64,000 bases of DNA from a virus: positions 124,001-188,000 of IMG/VR virus record IMGVR_UViG_3300029914_000002; one strand, given 5' to 3'. This document shows positions 15,328 to 22,996 of this stretch, in pieces. The first letter of the stretch is position 1. Every line of letters begins with the position of its first letter. The notes beneath the pieces are model-generated. The model was not told the DNA's origin. It made no database searches and was given only the letters and a program-made list of their open reading frames with translations. The translations under genes were made by a program, and so were the position numbers.

Positions 15328-15693
15328 ATGAAGCACTTAAAATTTTTTGAATTAGATCAATACACAGAGAAAGAAATTAAGCAGTATAAAATGTCATATT
15401 CTCAAGCAGGTAAAGCTTGGAAATCTTTATGGTATGATTGTTATTCTTGGAAATCTTTATGGTATGAACATAATTTTTTTCATCCAGCTCAAAAATTTTT
15501 TAAAATAAAAATATCATTGAATTATGATAAAGATGAAGATCTTGGATATTTTGAAATTTTAAAATATAGTAAAGAAAATAAATCATATACTAATCTTGGA
15601 GGTAAATTTTTTAGAGGTACACCTGAAGATAGAATGAATTTTATAAAATGGTTAGATGAACTTAATTTAATAAATAAAAATAGAGATATTTAA
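15328..15693 (+). CDS. hypothetical protein with capsid-targeting-like N-terminus
   Basis: 121 residues starting MKHLKFFELD, which fits the T4-like capsid-targeting pattern (M-K-x-[LI]-x-x-F-E). Residues about 29-47 hold a tandem duplication W-K-S-L-W-Y-x-x-x-x-x-W-K-S-L-W-Y, encoded by two near-identical stretches at 15417-15470. It lacks the C-terminal K-F-N-L tail of the other tagged proteins (ends N-K-N-R-D-I). Function unknown. Confidence 0.6.
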   Translation: MKHLKFFELDQYTEKEIKQYKMSYSQAGKAWKSLWYDCYSWKSLWYEHNFFHPAQKFFKIKISLNYDKDEDLGYFEILKYSKENKSYTNLGGKFFRGTPEDRMNFIKWLDELNLINKNRDI

Positions 15694-15707
15694 ATCTCTC
15701 TATTTTT
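15676..15707. terminator. bidirectional hairpin terminator
   Basis: Perfect 11-bp stem, AAAAATAGAGA with TCTCTATTTTT, 10-nt loop, between genes converging at 15693 and 15715. It overlaps the stop of the plus-strand gene. Confidence 0.8.
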
Positions 15708-15714
15708 AATATTC

Positions 15715-16230
15715 TTAACTAAAACAAACAAGTCCATTATCTGATGCTACTCTAAATGCTTCTTTAAATTTAGAATAAATATCATAAAAATAATCTCCTT
15801 GACTAATTGCTACTTTATCAAATTCAACAAAATCTTCATATAGTTTTTTTGATATTTCAGGTCCTATAACGCCTTCACAATCACTGAATATTATAATTTC
15901 ATAAAAAGATTTAGCTACATATTTTTCTCCTGAATTAATTTCATCTAATTTAATTTTTCTAATATTTGTATCAAAATCATTAAATACATCTTGCATACTA
16001 ATATATCCTAGCATTTCTAATAAATTCTTTCTCCAAACACCATAACCTGAACATGATCCAACATGAAAAGAGTCACTTTCAGATTCATCTGTTTCATGAT
16101 AACATTGACCATTTTTTAATGAACCTAATTGATATATGAAATATTTATGATTTTCAATATAATTATCGTCATCATCGTCATTACTTTCTGATATTTTAAT
16201 TTTACTATAATATGATATATCTAAACCCAT
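15715..16230 (-). CDS. conserved phage protein of the M-G-L-D-I/M family
   Basis: 171 residues beginning MGLDISYYSKIKI, with a Ser/Asp-rich loop, G-S-C-S-G-Y-G-V-W-R, and a conserved F-S-D-C-E-G-V-I-G-P-E-I-S-K-K-L segment near residues 118-133. I recognise this as a phage and bacterial hypothetical family (start M-G-L-D, later S-D-x-E-G-x-I-G) of unknown function. An internal N-I-R-K-I-K-L-D-E-I resembles the R-K-x-K-L motif. Confidence 0.65.
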   Translation of the reverse strand: MGLDISYYSKIKISESNDDDDDNYIENHKYFIYQLGSLKNGQCYHETDESESDSFHVGSCSGYGVWRKNLLEMLGYISMQDVFNDFDTNIRKIKLDEINSGEKYVAKSFYEIIIFSDCEGVIGPEISKKLYEDFVEFDKVAISQGDYFYDIYSKFKEAFRVASDNGLVCFS

Positions 16231-16235
16231 TTTTA

Positions 16236-16433
16236 TTATTTTTTAATATTTTTTAATTTTTCTTTTCTAACTAATTTAATTGGTAAACAATTATTATATT
16301 TCAACATATCAGCTTCTTTTTTTCTTATTATTTCATCTTTTTCATACTTCAAAATAAGTTTTTTGTATTTATATAATACTTCACGTGATGGAGAATCGTT
16401 TCTCCAATCAATTGTATTACCATTATGAAATGA
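16236..16433 (-). pseudogene. 3' part of a small gene split by the TnpB element
   Basis: Reads F-H-N-G-N-T-I-D-W-R ... E-V-L-Y-K-Y-K-K-L-I-L-K ... C-L-P-I-K-L-V-R-K-E-K-L-K-N-I-K-K to a stop at 16236. This matches the second half of the intact paralogue at 18500-18946 almost residue by residue. The frame joins the 5' part at 18240-18500 exactly at a shared TGA (TCA on the coding strand) when the 1.8-kb element is removed. Confidence 0.85.
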
Positions 16434-18239
16434 GGTAACTAAAATATAGTAATTTGTAGTATTTTATTAGATTTGTTGGGTAACAATTCTAACTTTACTT
16501 TTACAATTTCCTAAGTGATAGTCTATTAACACATCATCTTTTAATAACATGTTCCGATACTTCAGTTGGTTGGTCTTTCTATATAATTGAATCCAATTAT
16601 CCTGTGTTGTGTTGATATTCTCACCAAGTAGATAAAACAATTTCTCTTGATTTATTAAATTCATACACGGGTATATAGAACTACCTTTTTTAAATTTATT
16701 CATCCCTCTACTGCCAATTTCAATGCTAGATGAAATTGGGTCAAAGAAGGTATGTATCATATTTCCGATAAAACTACTATAAGCAGCGTTTACCTCTATT
16801 TTATTTAAGCCATTTTCATTACAATATTTAGTAATCAAGTTGGTCGTTAAAGTTCGATGCCATAGATTTTTAGTTTGTTTATTTAACTCTTTACCTACTG
16901 TATCTTTTGATTGTTTATCTTTAAAATCAAGATCTTCCATCACAAAATTATACACTCTGAAGTGCTTACACATCATGAATATTTGTTTCCAGACTTCTTT
17001 TATTTCATGTTTTCTTTTATCATTTTGTTTAACTTGTTTCTTGTCTGAAGAGCTTAAACTTAATTTCGTACTTAACTCAGATAAAATAAAGCACTGAACA
17101 TGAATTAATTTCTGCTCATCATTAATGTCATCAAATATACTTAAACCGATAAACTTTGGATTTAAATCAACCGCCATGTAACGATTTGATAGCTTACCTA
17201 CTTTTTTTCTATCATTTTGTTCATTCTTATGCTTTATATAAATTTCCTTTTTACTTTCTTTGCTTAACGCAAGTAACTGTTCTTTCTTGCAGTCCAATTG
17301 ATTGAATTCATAACCATTTAATAACTCTTCGTCATAAGATAAATGAATATATTCGTTTGATAATCTTATGGTCACTGGCATTAAATTCAGGTTAGACATT
17401 TCTTGAATTTTAATTAATTTATTTTTTTGTTTTTTGCCGTTAGTTTTAAAAGTGATATCAATTTTAAAATCTCTTGATGGTTTGAAAGTGATTTTATTAT
17501 TAATTAGATCGAAATCAATTTTTCTGTTACCTTTTTCACAGGCACGTCCGATTAAATAAATTCCTAATTTACGTTTTGATGTGAACTCTAATTTCTTGAG
17601 CCCTAACCTTTCTATTAATTCTTTCTTATATTCAAGAAATTTCTTGTAATCTGTTGATTTAATATCAATCTTTGTTAGCTGTAGCTCAGTTTTATAAATA
17701 TTTAAATGTAATTTCGTGATTTCACGTTGTAGTGCTTTACCACCAAATGTAATATTATTGTTTATATTTCGTTTAATTCTTGCTAGATTATTTATTAAAT
17801 TATATTTTTTACGTTTTTCCTTTTTTGTTTTGAATTCGTTATTATCAAGACATTTCTGAATATCAATTATCTTTTTTGATTTCTTTTCTTTGGTTGCTTC
17901 GTGCTGTTTAAGTTTTGTTTTCACATCAGAAATACAACAATCAAACATGGATTTGTCTAACACAGAATTATTTAATAGTGATTTTATATAATCATCATCA
18001 ATTAAATCAAAATGATTATAAAGAGTATAAAACAAACCAGTGTAGTCAGAACAATATTGATCTATTATCTCTGCTTGTAAGCACTCTTTTATTTTTAATT
18101 TAATAGTTAACATTTATTTAAATCGTTTATTTGGTAGAATCAAAATTTAATAGTATATTTGTACTATATAATAAAATTATTATATCAGTTTTTATCATAA
18201 AAGTTTATATATTATATTAAAACTGATAGCTATTAACTA
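16434..18239 (-). mobile_element. TnpB-only insertion element (IS200/IS605- or IS1341-like)
   Basis: A 1.8-kb insertion defined by the interrupted gene: TGA occurs at both junctions (16431-16433 and 18240-18242), and removing one copy plus the element restores an intact reading frame. It carries only a TnpB-like gene and no transposase. The upstream end holds a hairpin (ATCAGTTTT ... AAAACTGAT, 18184-18227), as in IS605 left ends; the other end starts GGTAACTAAAATA, and GGTAAC recurs at 16480-16485. No long target duplication, as expected for the family. It would need a transposase in trans, perhaps the IS607 TnpA at 51.4 kb or a host enzyme. Confidence 0.85.
16467..18113 (-). CDS. tnpB: TnpB-like RNA-guided nuclease (RuvC fold)
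   Basis: 548 residues. RuvC residues are visible: A-V-D-L-N-P (Asp316), V-M-E-D-L-D-F (Glu393) and F-F-D-P-I-S-S-S-I-E-I-G (Asp458). The N-terminal half is Lys-rich and helical, as in TnpB wedge/REC parts. The C-x-x-C zinc finger that normally sits between the last two RuvC motifs is absent. Family knowledge: TnpB uses an omega-RNA from the element's 3' end to cut DNA next to a short target motif, helping the element persist. The protein is a diverged homologue of the one at 49777-51378, sharing Y-S-S-F-I-G-N and F-D-P ... E-I-G-x-R-G. Confidence 0.88.
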   Translation of the reverse strand: MLTIKLKIKECLQAEIIDQYCSDYTGLFYTLYNHFDLIDDDYIKSLLNNSVLDKSMFDCCISDVKTKLKQHEATKEKKSKKIIDIQKCLDNNEFKTKKEKRKKYNLINNLARIKRNINNNITFGGKALQREITKLHLNIYKTELQLTKIDIKSTDYKKFLEYKKELIERLGLKKLEFTSKRKLGIYLIGRACEKGNRKIDFDLINNKITFKPSRDFKIDITFKTNGKKQKNKLIKIQEMSNLNLMPVTIRLSNEYIHLSYDEELLNGYEFNQLDCKKEQLLALSKESKKEIYIKHKNEQNDRKKVGKLSNRYMAVDLNPKFIGLSIFDDINDEQKLIHVQCFILSELSTKLSLSSSDKKQVKQNDKRKHEIKEVWKQIFMMCKHFRVYNFVMEDLDFKDKQSKDTVGKELNKQTKNLWHRTLTTNLITKYCNENGLNKIEVNAAYSSFIGNMIHTFFDPISSSIEIGSRGMNKFKKGSSIYPCMNLINQEKLFYLLGENINTTQDNWIQLYRKTNQLKYRNMLLKDDVLIDYHLGNCKSKVRIVTQQI

Positions 18240-18500
18240 TGACATTTCACCTTTGCTCATCCATATATACCATCTATTATAATCTTTAACAGTAAAATGA
18301 ATATTATCATCACAAATCAAAAATTTTAATATTGAATTATCATAAAATAATATTGTAGCATAATAATTATCTACATTAATAGATGAAATTTTAACATTTT
18401 CTAAATATACAAGTAAAATATCTAACAAAGGATAATAATCATATTTTATATGATTATGCCATAAAAACCCGTAATATATTTTTTTTAATAACTTATTCAT
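18240..18500 (-). pseudogene. 5' part of a small gene split by the TnpB element
   Basis: MNKLLKKIYYGFLWHNHIK ... L-L-D-I-L-L-V-Y-L-E-N-V-K-I ... W-Y-I-W-M-S-K-G-E-M-S, then the element adds a stop codon at once. The intact paralogue next to it (18500-18946) has L-D-I-L-V-V-Y-L-E-N-V-K-I and A-W-M-A-Y-G-T-M-K-F-S-N-G at the same places. The remaining 87-residue product may still be made but lacks the conserved C-terminal half. Confidence 0.85.
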
Positions 18501-18946
18501 TATTTTTTAATATTTTTTAATTTTTGTTTTCTAAGTAATTTAATAGGTAAGCAATCAGAAAAATCTTCAATTTCTACATTATCTATTTTATGATTTTTAG
18601 ATTTTTCATGATTTAGAATTAATTTTTTATATTTATAATAAACTTCACAAGATGGTTGTTTTTTATTCCATTTCATTATTCTTCCATTACTAAATTTCAT
18701 TGTTCCATAAGCCATCCAAGCATTCCATCTAGAATTCCAAAAAGTTAATACTGAATTATCAGAGAAAGTTATTACACAATTACCTATTATAATTTCAATA
18801 TTAATAATTTTAACATTTTCTAAATATACAACTAAAATATCTAATGCATGATAGGTATCATACAATTTCATAGGAGTATATAAAAAGTAATAAAAATTCT
18901 TAAATATTTTTAAAATATTTTTTATTATTTTATTTAACATATTCAT
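18500..18946 (-). CDS. hypothetical small protein, intact paralogue of the split gene
   Basis: 148 residues. A hydrophobic-aromatic N-terminal helix (I-I-K-N-I-L-K-I-F-K-N-F-Y-Y-F-L-Y), a strand-rich core, then M-K-W-N-K-K-Q-P-S-C-E-V-Y-Y-K-Y-K-K and the tail C-L-P-I-K-L-L-R-K-Q-K-L-K-N-I-K-K with the R-K-x-K-L motif. Its stop overlaps the start of the split copy by one base. Function unknown. Confidence 0.65.
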   Translation of the reverse strand: MNMLNKIIKNILKIFKNFYYFLYTPMKLYDTYHALDILVVYLENVKIINIEIIIGNCVITFSDNSVLTFWNSRWNAWMAYGTMKFSNGRIMKWNKKQPSCEVYYKYKKLILNHEKSKNHKIDNVEIEDFSDCLPIKLLRKQKLKNIKK

Positions 18947-18952
18947 ATATAA

Positions 18953-19234
18953 TTATTTAAGAAATAACCAGACAAACAGATAAAAAACTCCAATAATAAC
19001 AACCCACCTAAGAATAATTGAAAATAATGCTGAAAGAGGATCAGCAAACCAATAAAGTATTTTAATTACGCCATAAACAATCAATGGTAGAAATAACTTT
19101 AAAGGATTATAATCACTACCTTTTCCTATCCAAGATAGAATACCAATAGCATTAATATTAAAATACCATAAAAACACAAACAAAATTTGAACGACAATTA
19201 ATGTCATGTAAAAATACCTAGTTATCTCTTTCAT
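18953..19234 (-). CDS. small multi-pass membrane protein
   Basis: 93 residues with three predicted membrane segments (about residues 8-36, 46-62 and 66-92) and a short polar loop W-I-G-K-G-S-D-Y-N-P. Size and topology would suit a holin or a superinfection-exclusion membrane protein, but no family is recognised and it is 27 kb from the endolysin, so neither is claimed. Confidence 0.55.
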   Translation of the reverse strand: MKEITRYFYMTLIVVQILFVFLWYFNINAIGILSWIGKGSDYNPLKLFLPLIVYGVIKILYWFADPLSALFSIILRWVVIIGVFYLFVWLFLK

Positions 19235-19246
19235 GATTTTATAATT

Positions 19247-19678
19247 TTAAATTGTATCACAACATATTAAATTTTCAAATAGTACATCATCAAAAAAAGA
19301 ATCATCAGTTTTTATATGACAAATACCAGAATTATTAATCAATTCTCTTGTATTATTTATTTGTTTTTCTACTTTTTCTTTTAAATTACATATTTTATTA
19401 GCATCTTCAATAATTTCATTTAATTGCATAATAAATTCTTCAATAACCAAATTAAATTGACACAAATCAAAACATTTATCTATAGATAAATTAATCCAAC
19501 AGTTTGAAATTGAAACACCATCTTCTATTTGAATATAAAGAGTAGTCTTTCTTAATGCTATTTCAAATAATCCGCATTCATAACTAAATTTAAGTTTTCT
19601 TAAAGTTAACTCATGACTAATTAAATTAATTTCAGTTATCATTTTTAATTTTAATGCTCTTTCTTCTTTATTTTTCAT
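19247..19678 (-). CDS. hypothetical protein
   Basis: 143 residues. It starts MKNKEERALKLKMI, a basic run like the R-K-x-K-L motif placed at the N-terminus instead. A strand-rich middle is followed by a helical part (I-M-Q-L-N-E-I-I-E-D-A-N-K-I-C) and several cysteines, with C-C-D-T-I at the end. No family recognised. Confidence 0.6.
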   Translation of the reverse strand: MKNKEERALKLKMITEINLISHELTLRKLKFSYECGLFEIALRKTTLYIQIEDGVSISNCWINLSIDKCFDLCQFNLVIEEFIMQLNEIIEDANKICNLKEKVEKQINNTRELINNSGICHIKTDDSFFDDVLFENLICCDTI

Positions 19679-19710
19679 AAGTTATTGAATATTCAAGTTT
19701 TTAATTAATA

Positions 19711-19740
19711 CAAAGATAATAATAATTTTTGTATAACAAA
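19711..19740 (-). promoter_or_regulatory. host-type promoter, TTTG-N18-TATCTTTG
   Basis: Minus strand: TTTG (19737-19740) and TATCTTTG (19711-19718) separated by 18 nt, close to the Bacteroidota sigma-70-class consensus (-33 TTTG, -7 TAnnTTTG). It sits 33 nt upstream of the gene starting at 19678. Confidence 0.62.
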
Positions 19741-19775
19741 AATTCATCACTAAATAATGATGAATTTTATGCTTT
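19739..19775 (-). terminator. hairpin terminator after the OmpA-like gene
   Basis: Minus-strand stem AAAATTCATCA with TGATGAATTTT around an 8-nt loop, followed by T. It lies directly after the OmpA-like stop at 19777 and just before the host-type promoter of the next gene. Confidence 0.65.
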
Positions 19776-19776
19776 T

Positions 19777-20967
19777 TTATTTAAAGAAGAAGAAATCACA
19801 ACGTCTATTAATTCTATACATCATTTTTGGAGTATCAATTTTACCTAATCCATTTATGATAATATGATCCTCTGAAATTTTATATGTATTTACTAATTCA
19901 TTTTTAACCATATTAACTCTATTCATGCTTAATTTATCATTATAAGGTACATTACCAATATAATCACAATATCCTCTTATTTCAACATTATAATCTGGAT
20001 ATTTTCTCATTATAAACGCAACATGTTTAATAATATTTAATGCAGTATTATCTAAATTATATTTATCGAAATCAAAATAAATACTTGGAATTTTATTAAC
20101 AAATTCATCATTTATACCATTATTATTTGCATATGTAGTACTATCATTACAAGTTTTACACCCATTATAAATAGTATTTGTATTTGTATTATAATTATTA
20201 GTTATATTAACTGTTGTACCACAACAAGGTTTATCATAATCTGAATACTTTTCTAATTTTTTATTAATTTCTATAGATTTAGATTCTTTTGATTTAAATT
20301 TATAACGAGCATAGAGTGTAAATACATCAATATTATCATTAGAATTGCTATCATATCCACCACTACTATAATGTTTTACTCCTTCAGGTGTACTAAAAGC
20401 TAAAACTATACCTTCTAAATTATCTTTATTATTAGTTCTATAATGTATTTTTCCTCCTATACTTATATTATTATATAAACTATATTCAGCATAAAATGTA
20501 ATAGGAATAGTGAATGCATTACCATAATCAGGAATTGCTTTAGATGTAACATCAGGCTTTATGATATTTTGATTAAATGTATAATTTGCATAACCAATTC
20601 CAATTGATCCATTAAAAGAAAATTTAGAATTTGACATTGGAAAAATCATTTTTGTAAAATTAATAGTGGCATTAAAATCACCTGTATTATAATTAGTTTC
20701 AAATGATGCATAATGATTTTCACCTTTTAACGGTAAATGATAATAATTAACTGATAATCCCCAAATTGGAGTGAGAGTATACTCAATAAGACCTCCAACT
20801 GTTATTTGTCTTACTGATCCAGGAAAAATACTTGTGATATCTTGAGTTACATCACCATCGAAATAATTTACTCCAATTTCACCTACAATTGAAAATTTAT
20901 GATTATCATTTTCTGAAAATATAGAAAAAGAAATCATCAAAAAAATAAATAATAATAGTTTTTTCAT
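19777..20967 (-). CDS. OmpA-family outer-membrane protein
   Basis: 396 residues. Signal peptide MKKLLLFIFLMISFSIFS, then strands alternating like an 8-strand beta barrel (about residues 25-235), a linker with paired cysteines and Asn/Thr repeats (T-N-I-T-N-N-Y-N-T-N-T-N), and a C-terminal OmpA peptidoglycan-binding domain (about 295-396: I-Y-F-D-F, G-Y-C-D-Y-I-G ... Y-N-x-x-L-S-x-x-R). It ends in R-C-D-F-F-F-F-K. This is a typical Bacteroidota envelope protein and unusual in a phage. It overlaps the upstream gene by 4 nt (ATGA). A role in remodelling the host surface or blocking superinfection is inference. Confidence 0.85.
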   Translation of the reverse strand: MKKLLLFIFLMISFSIFSENDNHKFSIVGEIGVNYFDGDVTQDITSIFPGSVRQITVGGLIEYTLTPIWGLSVNYYHLPLKGENHYASFETNYNTGDFNATINFTKMIFPMSNSKFSFNGSIGIGYANYTFNQNIIKPDVTSKAIPDYGNAFTIPITFYAEYSLYNNISIGGKIHYRTNNKDNLEGIVLAFSTPEGVKHYSSGGYDSNSNDNIDVFTLYARYKFKSKESKSIEINKKLEKYSDYDKPCCGTTVNITNNYNTNTNTIYNGCKTCNDSTTYANNNGINDEFVNKIPSIYFDFDKYNLDNTALNIIKHVAFIMRKYPDYNVEIRGYCDYIGNVPYNDKLSMNRVNMVKNELVNTYKISEDHIIINGLGKIDTPKMMYRINRRCDFFFFK

Positions 20968-21710
20968 AATAATTCTTTTAAATGTTTTAGTTTTTTATGT
21001 TTAAGATATAATACATATATAAATATAAGAGAAAATAACTCTAATATAGGTATATCACCAACTGGAACAGAAGATGGAGGACATGGTTCAGATACCCATT
21101 CATCATAAGGAGGAATCCATACTTCATGCCAACCACATTTATCATATTCCCATTCGTAATATCCATCATGATGTACCCAATGTCCACAACCAGTTGGCGG
21201 AGTAGTACATTTTTGTGATGAACTACCACTATTTGATAAACTACTATTTGATGAACTACTATTTGACAAATCAGTAGTAGTAGCTATTGCTGTTAAATTA
21301 TTATCTAATTTAGAACTTGATGCTTTTTTAGAATTATATAAATCAAATGATGGAATTAATATATCTGAATGATCATTCATATTATTATGAGAATATAATA
21401 CATCATTATAATCAGAAGAACTCAATGATGACGGATTATCATTATTTACTGATATAACCTTATATGATTCATCAGATGGTATACTGATGTTAGGTTCATC
21501 ACTTTCATCAGAAATATTATTATCTGTACTACTTGATAAAATATTAAGTTTTTTATCACTATACGAAGATGATTTATCAATTTCACTAAAATTGTAATCT
21601 GATGTAGAAATGTTAGAATATAATTTAGTATATGGTTTAACATTTATATAGATTAAAAATATAATAACTGAAATCGAAATTACTAAAAATAATATTTCTT
21701 TATTTTTCAT
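20964..21710 (-). CDS. Ser-rich surface protein with N- and C-terminal membrane segments
   Basis: 248 residues. N-terminal hydrophobic helix (residues 5-24), then a low-complexity Ser/Asp/Asn region (about 30-165), then a compact aromatic Cys-rich module (G-C-G-H-W-V-H-H-D-G-Y-Y-E-W-E-Y ... C-G-W-H ... C-P-P). It ends in V-P-V-G-D-I-P-I-L, a hydrophobic helix and a basic tail K-H-K-K-L-K-H, which resembles PEP-CTERM/VP-type sorting anchors. It forms an operon with the OmpA-like gene, pointing to a joint envelope function. Confidence 0.65.
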   Translation of the reverse strand: MKNKEILFLVISISVIIFLIYINVKPYTKLYSNISTSDYNFSEIDKSSSYSDKKLNILSSSTDNNISDESDEPNISIPSDESYKVISVNNDNPSSLSSSDYNDVLYSHNNMNDHSDILIPSFDLYNSKKASSSKLDNNLTAIATTTDLSNSSSSNSSLSNSGSSSQKCTTPPTGCGHWVHHDGYYEWEYDKCGWHEVWIPPYDEWVSEPCPPSSVPVGDIPILELFSLIFIYVLYLKHKKLKHLKELL

Positions 21711-21736
21711 ACTTATACAATTTTAATATTTATGTG

Positions 21737-21768
21737 CAAAGATAATATATTTATTGTTATTTACCAAA
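21737..21768 (-). promoter_or_regulatory. host-type promoter, TTTG-N20-TATCTTTG
   Basis: Minus strand: TTTG at 21765-21768 and TATCTTTG at 21737-21744, separated by 20 nt, 27 nt before the start at 21710. It should drive the Ser-rich/OmpA envelope operon using host RNA polymerase. Confidence 0.62.
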
Positions 21769-21774
21769 TTTATT

Positions 21775-22713
21775 TTAAAATTTTAATAATTTATCAAATT
21801 CAGCATATTTTTTATTCATTATCATAATATAATTATGTTCCTTTTTAGAATATTCTTCCTTTGCTTTGCATTGTTCTAAATGCACATTATACCAATATGA
21901 CGATTTTATTTCAATTATTAAATCATAATCAGGTAAATAAAAATCAGAATGATATATTCTTGTTTGACCTAAATAATTATATTTTAAAGATAATCCATTC
22001 TCTATTTTAATTATATCTTTGTATTTTAATACAAAATCATTTTCATAAGAACCTTGACAAAATAAATCATCAAAATAAGTTAACTTAAATCCATTATTTT
22101 TATGTTTATTAAAATAATCTTGATTTTGAGAAGGATAATCAAAACCATAATTTTTAAAATTTGTTTTTCTTATTTTATCTTTAACTGATTCACATTGAGT
22201 AGGATATTCTACTCCTAAATTTTTTAAATTCGTTTCTCTTATTTTATCTTTAATTTCTTCATTTTGAAAAACATTTTTACATCCATATCTTATTAAATTA
22301 GTATTATCTACTTTGATTTTAATTTCTTCATTTTGATGTGGATTTTCAACTCCATATCTTTCTAAATTTGTATTTTTCATTTTTTCTTTTATATCTTCTA
22401 ATTGAAATACATTATCTACTCCATATTTTTCTTGTGTAGCCAACAATCTTTTTTGTTTCATGCACTTAACATCATTACAACATGTTGTCGATTTTCCATT
22501 TTTTGTTTTATTATTATAATTATTATAATTATTATAGTTAATTTTAAATATTTTACCACAATAATCACATTTAACATCTATAATAGCATGACTGCCTAAT
22601 GTTAAGTTTTTTACTGGATAATTTATTATATCACCTATTTTGCATTTAGTATCACTATAAATTCTTAAATTATTTTTTGTTATTTTAATTTCAACATATT
22701 TTGATATTATCAT
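21775..22713 (-). CDS. homing-endonuclease-like protein with PD-(D/E)xK nuclease end
   Basis: 312 residues. N-terminal module MIISKYVEIKITKNNL with a zinc-binding C-D-Y-C pair, a second Cys cluster, then four repeats of the type K/R-Y-G-V-x-N-x-x-Q-x-x-E-x-I-K-x-K-x-x-x-T-N (about residues 95-200), a known DNA-binding repeat of phage homing nucleases. The C-terminal domain has H-S-D-F-Y-L-P-D-Y-D-L-I-I-E-I-K, a PD-(D/E)xK/Vsr-like active site. It stands alone between operons, as free-standing homing genes do. It shares its first ~60 residues with the nuclease at 44252-45220. Confidence 0.8.
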   Translation of the reverse strand: MIISKYVEIKITKNNLRIYSDTKCKIGDIINYPVKNLTLGSHAIIDVKCDYCGKIFKINYNNYNNYNNKTKNGKSTTCCNDVKCMKQKRLLATQEKYGVDNVFQLEDIKEKMKNTNLERYGVENPHQNEEIKIKVDNTNLIRYGCKNVFQNEEIKDKIRETNLKNLGVEYPTQCESVKDKIRKTNFKNYGFDYPSQNQDYFNKHKNNGFKLTYFDDLFCQGSYENDFVLKYKDIIKIENGLSLKYNYLGQTRIYHSDFYLPDYDLIIEIKSSYWYNVHLEQCKAKEEYSKKEHNYIMIMNKKYAEFDKLLKF

Positions 22714-22742
22714 TCATTTTAATTATTTTTAGTCGGACTTTA

Positions 22743-22760
22743 TTTTATTTATATATAAAA
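22743..22760 (+). promoter_or_regulatory. candidate phage promoter (TTTATATATA type)
   Basis: TTTTATTTATATATAAAA, 15 nt before the RHH start at 22776. Confidence 0.4.
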
Positions 22761-22775
22761 ATAAAAAGGTCATAA

Positions 22776-22940
22776 ATGGAAAAAAAAGTAAAAATATTAA
22801 CAGTTAAACATTATTTTAATTTAAGCACAGAAATTAGTTATAAATTTGAAAAATATATTAAAGATAATGTTATAAGTAAACCTAAATTACTAGAAAAATT
22901 AGTAATTAATTATCTTAAAGAGAATAATATTATAGAATAA
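22776..22940 (+). CDS. small ribbon-helix-helix-like protein
   Basis: 54 residues: V-K-I-L-T-V-K-H-Y-F-N-L-S strand, then K-F-E-K-Y-I-K-D-N and K-P-K-L-L-E-K-L-V-I-N-Y-L helices. Same layout as the RHH proteins near 8.6-9.1 kb. It lies beside a homing nuclease gene, as does the one at 8896. Confidence 0.5.
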   Translation: MEKKVKILTVKHYFNLSTEISYKFEKYIKDNVISKPKLLEKLVINYLKENNIIE

Positions 22941-22996
22941 TTTAAATAAACTATTACTCAATTAAATTATATAAAAACATAAAAACAATCAATTAA

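Noticed and set aside
16840-17097. Cys/Ser-rich 85-residue plus-strand ORF
   Set aside because: Antisense of tnpB.
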